Source: DAIDKA01 sp035506335 (GTDB lineage: Bacteria > Pseudomonadota > Gammaproteobacteria > Steroidobacterales > Steroidobacteraceae). From it: a DNA stretch of 12,945 nt. The position numbers and the translations under genes are program-made. The notes under the pieces are model-generated. The model made no database searches and was not told the origin of the DNA. It saw only the letters and a list, made by a program, of their open reading frames with translations. Shown here piece by piece: positions 1 to 7,233 of this stretch (positions are counted from its first letter, which is position 1; the number at the start of each line of letters is the position of its first letter). Where the stretch lies: positions 1 to 12,945 of the forward strand of contig DATJPN010000205.1 in assembly GCA_035506335.1 (NCBI GenBank), read 5' to 3'.

Positions 1-2055
1 GCGGTGGTGTGGATCTTCCTGCGGGACCTGCGGGCCACGGCCATTTCGGCGCTCGCGATCCCGCTGTCGGCCATTCCGACGTTCGCCTTCATGGATGTCA
101 TGGGCTTCACCCTCAACCAGATCAGCCTGCTCGCGCTGTCACTGGTGGCGGGCGTGCTCGTGGACGATGCGATCGTGGAGATCGAGAACATCGTGCGCCA
201 CATGCACATGGGCAAGAGCGGCTACCAGGCATCCCTCGATGCCGCCGACCAGATCGGACTCGCCGTGGTCGCGACCTCCTCGGCCATCATCGCGGTGTTC
301 CTGCCGGTGAGCTTCATGGGCGGCATCGTCGGGCAGTTCTTCAAGCAGTTCGGCCTGACGGTGGCGGCCGCGGTGTTCTTCTCGTTGCTGGTCGCACGCC
401 TGCTGACGCCGGTGATCGCCGCCTACACCCTGAAGAGCGACCACAAGGTCCGCGAGGACGGACCGGTGATGAAGTGGTACCTGCGCCTGCTGTCCTGGTG
501 CATCCGCCACCGCTGGAAGACCTTGGGCGCGGGCCTCGTGATCTATGCACTGTCGATCCTGGCCTTCTACTTCCTGCCCACCTCCGTGTTCCCGCCGGAC
601 AACAGCGACAGCGTGGCGCTCAGCATCGAACTGCCGCCCGGCGTGCGCCTGGAGCAGACGGCCGCGATCTCGGCGCGCGCGAGCGCCATCATCGGCAAGT
701 ACCCGGAGGTGCGCAGCATCGTCGAGTACGCGGGCGACAACTCCGATGTGCGCCTGGCCACGCTGTACGTGGAACTGGCTCCGGCGAGCCAGCGCCACGA
801 GACCTCCTCGCAGTTCCAGGACAAGGTCATGAAGGAGCTGCGCCTGATCCCCGATGCGCGCATCCACTTCCAGGTCCAGAGCGCCTCGGGCGGGGACGCC
901 GATCTCACCCTGTTCCTGACCGGCGAGGATCCCGCGCTGCTCGATCGCACGGCCGGGCAGGTGCTCAACGAGATGCGGACCCTGCCGAGCCTGCGCGATC
1001 CGCGCATCAATGCCGACCTGCAGCAGCCCGAGATCGTGATCCGGCCGCGCCTCGACCTGGCCGCGGCGCTGGGCGTCACGGTGGAGAGCATCAGCTCGAC
1101 GATCCGCATCGCGACCCTCGGTGACCTGCCGCAAAACGGCGCGAAGTTCTCGCTGTCGGACCGGCAGATACCGATCCGGGTGAGTCTGCAGGAGAGTTCG
1201 CGCAGGGACCTCTCGACCCTGCAGAACCTGCCCGTTCCCGCCGCCGGCGGCCGCACGGTGCCCCTGAAGGCCGTGGCCGACATCAGTTTCGGCCAGGGGC
1301 CGAGCCGCGTGCAGCGCTACAACCAGAGCCGGCGCATCGAGCTCGACGCCGATCTGAACCACTCCGAGCTGGGACCGGCGCTCAAGCAGGTCGATGCCCT
1401 GCCGACCATGAAGAACCTGCCGCCCGGGGTGCGCGAGGTGGAGACCGGCGATGCGCAGCTCGCGACCGAACTGCGCACGAGCTTCGGCCTCGCGATGGGC
1501 ACGGGCATCATGATGGTGTTCGCCGTGCTCGTGCTGCTGTTCGTGCGGGTGTTCCAGCCCCTCACCATCCTCTCGGCGCTGCCGCTGTCCGTGGGCGGTG
1601 CGGCCGTGGCCCTGCTGCTCACGCACCTGTCGCTGTCGCTGTCGGTGATCATCGGTTTCCTGATGCTGATGGGCATCGTGGCCAAGAACTCGATCCTGCT
1701 CGTGGACTTCGCCATCGAGGAGATGCGCGCCGGGAAGGACCGGATCACGGCCTTGATCGAGGCCGGCCACAAGCGCGCCCGCCCCATCGTCATGACGACC
1801 GTCGCCATGATCGCGGGCATGCTCCCCGTCGCGCTGCAGCTGCTGCGCGGGGAGATGTTCCGCTCGTCCATGGCCATCGCGGTCACCGGCGGCCTGATCA
1901 CCTCCACGGCGCTGACGCTCGTCATCGTGCCGGCGGTGTTCACCCTCGTGGATGACGTGGAGCGCTGGGTCGGGCCGCGGGTGGCGAAGGCGCTGATGGC
2001 GCAGGACGCCCACGCTCCCGCACCTCCAAAGGCCGCGCCGCACGCGGTATCCTGA
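1..2055 (+). CDS. RND-family efflux permease (HAE-1-like), 5' end outside window
   Basis: This is the C-terminal two thirds of an inner-membrane proton-driven RND pump subunit, which would work with a periplasmic adaptor and an outer-membrane channel. The frame is open from base 1, so the gene starts upstream; by comparison with AcrB, roughly 335 N-terminal residues are missing. Seen in the fragment: TM4 with GVLVDDAIVEIEN, carrying the paired proton-relay aspartates at fragment residues 55-56, and TM10 with GIVAKNSILLVDF, carrying the relay lysine at residue 562. Both are intact, so it should be active. Between them lies the second large periplasmic loop (roughly residues 195-490), beginning after the hydrophobic TM7 stretch. 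A short Ala/Pro-rich cytoplasmic tail ends the protein. The next gene, an LpxL-like acyltransferase, begins 46 bp downstream on the same strand, so co-transcription is possible. The substrate cannot be read from the sequence: drug, solvent or lipid are all open. Confidence 0.93.
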   Translation, partial: AVVWIFLRDLRATAISALAIPLSAIPTFAFMDVMGFTLNQISLLALSLVAGVLVDDAIVEIENIVRHMHMGKSGYQASLDAADQIGLAVVATSSAIIAVFLPVSFMGGIVGQFFKQFGLTVAAAVFFSLLVARLLTPVIAAYTLKSDHKVREDGPVMKWYLRLLSWCIRHRWKTLGAGLVIYALSILAFYFLPTSVFPPDNSDSVALSIELPPGVRLEQTAAISARASAIIGKYPEVRSIVEYAGDNSDVRLATLYVELAPASQRHETSSQFQDKVMKELRLIPDARIHFQVQSASGGDADLTLFLTGEDPALLDRTAGQVLNEMRTLPSLRDPRINADLQQPEIVIRPRLDLAAALGVTVESISSTIRIATLGDLPQNGAKFSLSDRQIPIRVSLQESSRRDLSTLQNLPVPAAGGRTVPLKAVADISFGQGPSRVQRYNQSRRIELDADLNHSELGPALKQVDALPTMKNLPPGVREVETGDAQLATELRTSFGLAMGTGIMMVFAVLVLLFVRVFQPLTILSALPLSVGGAAVALLLTHLSLSLSVIIGFLMLMGIVAKNSILLVDFAIEEMRAGKDRITALIEAGHKRARPIVMTTVAMIAGMLPVALQLLRGEMFRSSMAIAVTGGLITSTALTLVIVPAVFTLVDDVERWVGPRVAKALMAQDAHAPAPPKAAPHAVS

Positions 2056-2062
2056 CGGCCCT

Positions 2063-2079
2063 GCCGCCCATCGGGCGGC
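2063..2079. other. Perfect GC stem-loop between RND gene and acyltransferase
   Basis: GCCGCCC (2063-2069) and GGGCGGC (2073-2079) form a perfect 7-bp stem with a 3-nt ATC loop, eight bases after the RND stop codon. No T-run follows, so it is not a classical intrinsic terminator. It could stabilise the 3' end of the RND message, attenuate read-through into the acyltransferase gene, or have no role. Confidence 0.4.
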
Positions 2080-2101
2080 GCTGCGCCGGACCTGAAGGCA
2101 C

Positions 2102-2995
2102 TTGCCAGACAACGCCGTACATGCGCGCTCCGCGTGGTGGGTGCGGCTGCTCGCCGCGCTGCCCTGGTGGGTGATGGATCCCTTCGCCGATGTGCTGGCC
2201 TGGCTCGCGTGGCGGGTGGCCCGCGTCGACCAGCGCCCGCTGCGCGAGAACCTGCGGGCCTCCTTCCCGGACCTCACCGAAGCGCAACTGCAGGTCCTGA
2301 TGCGCGACTATTACCGGGGCTTTGCGCAGGTGCTGGTGGAAGTCATCCGCTCGGTGCACCTCTCCCCGGAGGAACTGCGAAGGCGGGTGGTCCTGGAAGG
2401 GTTCGAGCAGGTTCGAGCCGCGCTCGCCGCAGGGACACCCGTGCTGCTCGTGGCGGCCCACCAGTGCAACTGGGAGTGGATGCTGCTCGGTCTCTCGCTG
2501 GAGTTGGGCTATCCGCTCGAAGCCGCCTACAAGCCGCTCGTCGACGGCTGGGCCCAGCGGGAGATGCTCAAAGCCCGCAGCCGCTTCGGCGCGCAGCTGG
2601 TGCCGGCGAAGGAGCTGCTCGCGCATATCCTGCGCGGCGGCCGCACGCCGCGCGCGATCGCGATGGTGGCCGACCAGGAACCGCGCACCAGCGAGCGTCG
2701 GCACTGGACCCGGTTCATGAATCGCGACACGGCATTCTTCATGGGCGCCGAGGAGATCACGCGCGTGACCCGGATGCCCGCGTACTTCGTCGGCCTGCGG
2801 CGCACCTCGCGTGGCCACTACACCGTGTCCGCGACACCGCTGTGCGCGGCCGGGGAGAAGCTTCCCACGGGGGCGCTGACCGAGCGTTACGCCCGGCTGG
2901 TCGAGGCGCAGATCAGGGCTGCGCCCACCGACTGGCCGTGGTCGCACAAGCGGTGGAAGCTGAAGAAATCCTTGTATGCGGATTCAAGGTCATGA
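2102..2995 (+). CDS. LpxL/HtrB-type lysophospholipid acyltransferase family protein
   Basis: This 297-residue protein belongs to the lipid A late-acyltransferase superfamily. Known members are inner-membrane enzymes that move an acyl chain from acyl-ACP to a lipid acceptor. Seen here: an N-terminal Trp-rich hydrophobic segment (about residues 12-40) as likely membrane anchor, then the family pattern RPLRENLRASFPDL (about 44-57), the catalytic HX4E as HQCNWE (His120, Glu125), and a later ADQEP block followed by a fixed-spacing FMNRDTAFF region. The length is typical (about 290-310). The TTG start at 2102 follows GAAGG (2094-2098), but the 3-nt spacing is short; an in-frame GTG at 2141 is an alternative. 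The gene follows the RND pump and converges on the FAAL-ACP gene. It could be a true lipid A secondary acyltransferase or a cluster-specific enzyme acylating another product; the sequence does not decide. Confidence 0.88.
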   Translation: MPDNAVHARSAWWVRLLAALPWWVMDPFADVLAWLAWRVARVDQRPLRENLRASFPDLTEAQLQVLMRDYYRGFAQVLVEVIRSVHLSPEELRRRVVLEGFEQVRAALAAGTPVLLVAAHQCNWEWMLLGLSLELGYPLEAAYKPLVDGWAQREMLKARSRFGAQLVPAKELLAHILRGGRTPRAIAMVADQEPRTSERRHWTRFMNRDTAFFMGAEEITRVTRMPAYFVGLRRTSRGHYTVSATPLCAAGEKLPTGALTERYARLVEAQIRAAPTDWPWSHKRWKLKKSLYADSRS

Positions 2996-3012
2996 GCGGC
3001 ACGTCCGCTCTG

Positions 3013-3030
3013 ATACCCGTCAGGGGGTAT
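3013..3030. terminator. Candidate bidirectional terminator hairpin between convergent genes
   Basis: ATACCC (3013-3018) and GGGTAT (3025-3030) form a perfect 6-bp inverted repeat with a 6-nt loop, in the 46-bp gap between the LpxL-like gene (ends 2995) and the FAAL-ACP gene (ends 3042). A second pairing of GGGG near 3024-3027 with CCCC near 3039-3042 is also possible. There is no T-run on either side, so factor-independent termination is uncertain. Confidence 0.4.
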
Positions 3031-3041
3031 GGATATAGCCC

Positions 3042-5009
3042 CTAACCCGAGTTCGCCTGCAGCTTGGCCTCCAGATGCGCGGCCAGTTCCGCGATCGTCG
3101 GATAATCGAACAGCTCCGTGAGATCGACCTGGCCGGGGAACTCGCGGTCGATCTGCTCGTGAATTTCGATCAGCTTGAGGGAACTCGCGCCCACTTCGAA
3201 CAGGTTGTCGTGCAGGTCGAGTTTCTTGCCTTCGAGCGCCGCGTCGCAGATGGTGCGGATCTTCTCCTCGATGTCCGAGCGCGAGGCCGAGACGGGGCCG
3301 CGCCGCGCGGCGCGCAACGCTGCAAGCTCGGCGAGCTCGTTCGCGAACTCACCGGCGAGGTAGGCTTCCTCGAGCACGTGCCGCTGGATCTTGCCGCTCG
3401 TGGTTTTCGGAATGCGCTTCACCGGAACCACGTCGGCGACTTCGAGTCCGGTGTGTTCGTTGATCAGCCGCGAGACCTCGTTGGCCACGGGCACGAAGTC
3501 TTTGATCTCGCCGCGATGGAGCACGAACACGACGATCTGGTCGGTCTGGGCGCCGGCCGGGCGGACGCCGGCGATGGCGACCTTCCCGAGGTCGAGGCCT
3601 TCGGCCGCCTGCGCGATGCCTTCGAGGTCGTGCGGGTAGTAGTTCTGTCCGTTGACGAACAGGATCTCCTTGGCGCGGCCGGTGATGTACAGCTCACCCT
3701 GGCGGATGACGCCGAGATCGCCGGTGCGCAGCCACCCATCCGCGCTGAAGGTCGTGGCGTTGACGGCGGAATCTGCGAAATATCCCTGCGTGACGTTCTC
3801 GCCGCTGATGAGGATGTTGCCGATGACCCCTTCGGGCAGTTCGCGGTCGTCGTCCGCGCAGATGCGCACCTTGCAGTATGGAATGGCCCGGCCCACCGAC
3901 ACCAGGTTCACCGCGTCCCGGGAGCCCGGCGCCGTGTCCTGGGCGGCTTCACCCACGGTCAGGTGATGCCGGTCGAGCTGGATCGTGCGCAAGGGCGCGC
4001 CCGGGGCCGGGAAGGTCGCGGCGAGCGAGGCTTCCGCGAGCCCATAGACCGGGTACATGGCATTGCGCGCGAGCTTCGCCGGCTGCATCCGCTTCAGGAA
4101 CTCCTCGCACAGTTCCGCGGAGATGGGCTCGGCGCCGTTGAAGATGAGCCGCACGGGCGACAGGTCGAGGCCGTCCACGGGTCGGTCGCCGAGGACCTTG
4201 AGGTAATGACGGTACCCGAAGTTCGGTGAGCACAGGATGGTGGCGCGCCTGGAGCTCGCGAAGGTGAGCCACAGCAGCGGCCGGCGCACGAAGAGTTCCG
4301 TGGGCATCAGGTGCTGGTGCAGCCGGTTCGCGAACATGAAGATATGGAAGCCGATGAGCCCCATGTCATGCGTCAGCGGCATCCAGGAGAGGCTCACGTC
4401 ATCTTCGGTGAAGGCGGCGATTTCGCTCACCCCCCGGCAGTTGGCGAGAATGTTGCCATGGGTGAGGACGACGCCCTTCGGTTCGCTGGTGGAGCCGGAG
4501 GAGAACTGGATGAAGGCCACGTCGGAGGCCGTGGCGACCTGCGTTTTGCCCGCACGGCTGATGTCGTCCAGCTGATCCACGAGGAATACGCGGCTCTTGA
4601 GTTTCGCGAAGGTCGGCGCCTCGCCCACCTGTGCGGCGAACGCTTCGATGCGCTCCAGCGAGCGCCGGTCGGTGTACAGGTAAGGATTGCCGAGCTTGCG
4701 CGCGATGCGCAGCAGCTTGTGCCGGTGTTCGTCGCTGATGCCGAGCGCCACCGGCACGGGAATGATGCCGCCCAGCACCGCGCCCCAGAACGCGTCGATG
4801 AAGGGCTCGTTGTCGCCCAGGAACAGGATCAGGTGATCACCGCGCTTCGCGCCGAGCTTCTGCAGGTGGTAGAGGATCCCGAGGGCCCGGTCGTACAGGT
4901 CGCCGAAGGACACGCGGCGCTCGTTATGCTCACCTTCCAGGTAGGTGATGCTGCGCTCGATCTTGCGGTTGCCTTCGATCAGTTCGATCAGCGTCGCGGG
5001 AGTGGACAT
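3042..5009 (-). CDS. Fatty acyl-AMP ligase (FAAL) fused to C-terminal acyl carrier protein
   Basis: This 655-residue protein should adenylate a fatty acid with ATP and load it onto its own carrier domain. The ANL-superfamily adenylation domain covers about 1-560, with P-loop SSGSTSEPKGV (170-180), FAAL-like LSWMPLTHDMGLIG (207-220) and SPNFGY (261-266), YGLAEAS (322-328), the WLRTGDLG block (426-433), GRAKEIL (444-450) and catalytic lysine in KTTSGKIQR (Lys540). After an Ala/Arg-rich linker, residues 575-650 form an ACP domain in which FEVGASSLKLIEI places the phosphopantetheine serine at Ser610. The HDMGL and PNF motifs favour a FAAL over an acyl-CoA synthetase. TamA of tambjamine biosynthesis is a known protein with the same ligase-ACP layout. 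The ATG at 5009 overlaps the stop of the upstream P450 (TGATG), implying coupled translation. No PKS or NRPS gene is visible nearby, so the acyl acceptor is unknown. Confidence 0.92.
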   Translation of the reverse strand: MSTPATLIELIEGNRKIERSITYLEGEHNERRVSFGDLYDRALGILYHLQKLGAKRGDHLILFLGDNEPFIDAFWGAVLGGIIPVPVALGISDEHRHKLLRIARKLGNPYLYTDRRSLERIEAFAAQVGEAPTFAKLKSRVFLVDQLDDISRAGKTQVATASDVAFIQFSSGSTSEPKGVVLTHGNILANCRGVSEIAAFTEDDVSLSWMPLTHDMGLIGFHIFMFANRLHQHLMPTELFVRRPLLWLTFASSRRATILCSPNFGYRHYLKVLGDRPVDGLDLSPVRLIFNGAEPISAELCEEFLKRMQPAKLARNAMYPVYGLAEASLAATFPAPGAPLRTIQLDRHHLTVGEAAQDTAPGSRDAVNLVSVGRAIPYCKVRICADDDRELPEGVIGNILISGENVTQGYFADSAVNATTFSADGWLRTGDLGVIRQGELYITGRAKEILFVNGQNYYPHDLEGIAQAAEGLDLGKVAIAGVRPAGAQTDQIVVFVLHRGEIKDFVPVANEVSRLINEHTGLEVADVVPVKRIPKTTSGKIQRHVLEEAYLAGEFANELAELAALRAARRGPVSASRSDIEEKIRTICDAALEGKKLDLHDNLFEVGASSLKLIEIHEQIDREFPGQVDLTELFDYPTIAELAAHLEAKLQANSG

Positions 5010-6331
5010 CAGCGGCGTTCCAGCCTCATGACCAGGGGTTTGCGGGTACGCAGGTTGATCTGCGCTTCCAGCTCGATGGGCTCATCCGAGGCGAGCTCGA
5101 GCCGGTAGTGACGGGCGACCTTGTACAGGTGCATCAGCATCTCGTAAAGGGCCAGGGACTCGCCGATGCAGTGCCGGGGACCGGCGGCGAAGGGGATGTA
5201 CGCGAAGCGGGGCCGCTCGGCTTCGTGCTCGGCGTCGAAGCGCTCCGGGCGAAAGGCCTCGGGCTCCTTCCAGTACTGCGGGTGCCGGTGCAGCAGGTAG
5301 GGGCTCAGCAGCACGTCGGTGCCGGCCGGAATCTCGTAGCCGCCGAGCACGTCGGCCTCGACGCTGCGCCGGGACAGCACCCAGCCCGGCGGATACAGCC
5401 GCAGCGCCTCGTTGATGACGTTCTGCGTGTAGCCGAGCTGTTCCATCCTCTCCAGGCCCGGCGCCTTCACCTCCGGCGCGGCCGCGATTTCCACGTGCAT
5501 CCGGGCATCGACCTGCGGATGCCGCGCCAGCAGGTACCAGGTCCAGTTGAGCGCGCTCGCCGTGGTCTCGTGGCCGGCCACGACCAGGGTCATCACCTCG
5601 TCGATGAGGGCGCGCTCGGGCATCGGGTCACCGGTCTCCCGGTCCCGGGCGTTCATGAGCATGCTCAGGTAATCGAAATGCTCGGCGGGCTCCGCGCGGC
5701 GGCGCGCGATGAGGGCCGAGACGAGTTTCGCCAGCGAGCGGAAGCGATAGGCGAACTTGAGGTCCCGGGCGGTCTCGCGGGTCACGACCTCGAAGGGATT
5801 GCCACCCGGCTGGTGGGTCAGGGTGGCCATGTCGGTGCCGAAGATCGATCCCAGGACGATCTCCAGCGTGAGCTCGCTCATGTCATCGGTGAGGTTCACG
5901 GTCTCGCCACGGGCGGCCTGTGCCGCCCACTTGTCGATGAAACGGGTATTGGCGGCATCGATGAGCTCGTTGAACCCGGTGACCACGCGGCGGTGGAAGA
6001 GGGGCTGCATCATGTAGCGCTGGCGGCGCCAGGTTTCCCCTTCGCTGGTCATGATGCCGTTGCCCAGCAGGATCTTCACCCGGTCCAGGCCCGTGCCCTT
6101 GGTGTAGTTGCGGTGGTTGCCCACCAGCACCCGCTTCACGTCGTCGGGGTGATTGATGACCCAGGTGTAGGATCTGCGCCCCGGCGCATAGACCCGGTAG
6201 ATGTCGCCGTAGCGGGCGAAGAGCTCGACCATCCGCTTGAGCGAATCCTCGGTCGCCCCCACATCGAATTGCACGTCGGCCTCGGGCGGTTGCGAGTGCG
6301 GCCGGGGGGTCGGTAGATCGGGGGTGGTCAT
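5009..6331 (-). CDS. Cytochrome P450 monooxygenase
   Basis: This is a 440-residue heme-thiolate monooxygenase with all core signatures: C-helix WRRQR (101-105), I-helix oxygen-activating AGHETT (252-257), K-helix EALR (Glu308-Arg311), PERF (362-365), and heme loop FAAGPRHCIG (381-390) with Cys388 as axial ligand. There is no N-terminal membrane anchor, so it is a soluble bacterial class that needs an external ferredoxin/reductase pair, which is absent from the window. The style around residues 58-115 (HPDDVKRVLV and TSEGETWRRQR) resembles CYP4/CYP102/CYP110-like P450s, many of which oxidise fatty acids. Direct coupling to the FAAL-ACP gene suggests the substrate is a fatty acyl chain, perhaps ACP-bound as for P450 BioI; that is inference. 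The ATG at 6331 has no good Shine-Dalgarno in the preceding 15 nt, so a leaderless or alternative start is possible. Confidence 0.95.
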   Translation of the reverse strand: MTTPDLPTPRPHSQPPEADVQFDVGATEDSLKRMVELFARYGDIYRVYAPGRRSYTWVINHPDDVKRVLVGNHRNYTKGTGLDRVKILLGNGIMTSEGETWRRQRYMMQPLFHRRVVTGFNELIDAANTRFIDKWAAQAARGETVNLTDDMSELTLEIVLGSIFGTDMATLTHQPGGNPFEVVTRETARDLKFAYRFRSLAKLVSALIARRRAEPAEHFDYLSMLMNARDRETGDPMPERALIDEVMTLVVAGHETTASALNWTWYLLARHPQVDARMHVEIAAAPEVKAPGLERMEQLGYTQNVINEALRLYPPGWVLSRRSVEADVLGGYEIPAGTDVLLSPYLLHRHPQYWKEPEAFRPERFDAEHEAERPRFAYIPFAAGPRHCIGESLALYEMLMHLYKVARHYRLELASDEPIELEAQINLRTRKPLVMRLERR

Positions 6332-6347
6332 GCCGTATTATGATCGC
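6332..6347. promoter_or_regulatory. Minimal 16-bp divergent start region with overlapping -10-like elements
   Basis: Only 16 bp separate the start codons of the P450 (- strand, 6331) and the DUF374 acyltransferase (+ strand, 6348). It contains TATTAT on the + strand (6336-6341), ending 6 nt before the + ATG, and CATAAT on the - strand (6342-6337), ending 5 nt before the - ATG. Each resembles a sigma70 -10 hexamer at a distance that would put transcription starts at or beside the start codons, which would give leaderless messages both ways. No convincing -35 hexamer and no well-placed Shine-Dalgarno is visible for either gene. Confidence 0.4.
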
Positions 6348-7088
6348 ATGACCGATACCCCTCCGGGCGGTGAGCTCCGCAACACCCTCTACAAGACCGT
6401 CACGCATTCGGGCCGGCGCATGACCCGGGCCCGGCGCGCGCTGTATGCCGTGGCGGTACCGCTGGGACTCGCCATCATCCGGCTGTGGTGGCTGACCTGC
6501 CGTATCCGCCACGTCGAGGGGGACCAGAACCTCAGCGCCGCGCTGGCGAAGGCCCCCTCGCTGGTGCCGTGCTACTGGCACCAGCACCAGCTGTTCTGCG
6601 CCCGCTACCTGCTCGACTGCCGCTCGCGCGGCCTCGTGCCCGGCTGGCTGATCAGTCCCTCGGTGGACGGGGAGATCGGCGCCATGCTGGTCAACCGGGT
6701 CGGCGCGAGGGTGATCCGGGGATCCTCCTCGCACACCGGGGCGCGGGCGCTGCGCGACTACTACGAGGCGCTGGTCAAGGACAACATCTCCCCGGTGGTG
6801 ACACCGGATGGCCCCCGGGGGCCGCGCTTCCAGTTCAAGCCGGGGGCGATCCTGCTCGCGCGGATGTCCGGCCGGCCCATGCTGCCCATGGCCTATGCCG
6901 CCTCGCGGGCCTGGCTCATCAAGTGGGACAAGTTCGTCATACCGGTGCCGTTTGCCCGCATCAGCATCGCCATCGGCGAGCCGCGTTATGTAGCACGGGT
7001 GCTCGATGCCGCCGGCATCGAAGCCCTGCAACGCCAAATGGAGCAGGAACTGCTGCGACTGTATCGGGTCGCGGCCTCGAAGCTTTGA
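6348..7088 (+). CDS. DUF374-type lysophospholipid acyltransferase family protein
   Basis: This 246-residue membrane-associated protein belongs to the DUF374 branch of the lysophospholipid acyltransferase superfamily. Its acceptor and donor are generally uncharacterised. Seen: a hydrophobic segment about residues 31-49 as likely membrane anchor, then WHQHQLF (77-83), SPSVDGEIGAMLVNRVG (103-119), the RGSSSHTGARAL block (124-135) and TPDGPRGPRFQFKPG (152-166). These are the conserved blocks of this family, in normal order and spacing. The ATG at 6348 was chosen because it lies just past the divergent P450 start and keeps the natural N-terminus; an in-frame ATG at 6420 is an alternative, and the open frame further upstream only runs antisense into the P450 gene. 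The divergent arrangement with the P450/FAAL-ACP operon suggests a shared pathway, with this enzyme transferring an acyl group. That link is inferred from position. Confidence 0.88.
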   Translation: MTDTPPGGELRNTLYKTVTHSGRRMTRARRALYAVAVPLGLAIIRLWWLTCRIRHVEGDQNLSAALAKAPSLVPCYWHQHQLFCARYLLDCRSRGLVPGWLISPSVDGEIGAMLVNRVGARVIRGSSSHTGARALRDYYEALVKDNISPVVTPDGPRGPRFQFKPGAILLARMSGRPMLPMAYAASRAWLIKWDKFVIPVPFARISIAIGEPRYVARVLDAAGIEALQRQMEQELLRLYRVAASKL

Positions 7089-7233
7089 GCGATTCGTATC
7101 CCGCACCGTAGGCGCGTCGCAGATTCGGGAAATTCTTCAAGCCTGCACAGCTACTTAGCTTGAATTCCTGATTCGGTATGCCATTATCCGTCACTGGCGA
7201 TCCACCCCGAGACCCACAGGCACACAGGTCGCA
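7089..7233 (+). promoter_or_regulatory. 145-bp intergenic region with likely promoter for the GGDEF-EAL gene
   Basis: This stretch is visibly richer in A/T than its surroundings. It holds TTGAAT (7160-7165) and CATTAT (7182-7187) with a 16-bp spacer, each matching four of six sigma70 consensus positions, which predicts a transcription start near 7194 and a leader of about 40 nt. A perfect 7-bp inverted repeat, TTCAAGC (7136-7142) and GCTTGAA (7158-7164), overlaps the -35 box and could be an operator. GATTCG occurs three times (7091, 7122, 7170). An AGG a few bases before the ATG serves as a weak ribosome site. No T-run terminator for the upstream acyltransferase gene is obvious. Confidence 0.45.

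Noticed and set aside
139..2277. A 712-codon open frame on the - strand antisense to the RND gene
   Set aside because: The translation is His/Arg/Gln/Ala-rich with no recognisable fold, as expected for the complement of GC-rich coding DNA; the + strand RND protein explains the region.
3075..4229. A 384-codon + strand open frame inside the FAAL-ACP gene
   Set aside because: It is a low-complexity, charged translation opposite a gene with clear ANL and ACP motifs; a shadow frame of high-GC sequence.
5108..6316. A 402-codon + strand open frame antisense to the P450
   Set aside because: The product is His/Gly/Ala-rich without any motif; the - strand frame has every P450 signature.
6237..6347. 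Extension of the DUF374 acyltransferase to an upstream start at 6237
   Set aside because: The extra residues are Ser/Gly/Cys-rich, overlap the P450 coding region antisense and have no family similarity; the ATG at 6348 fits better.
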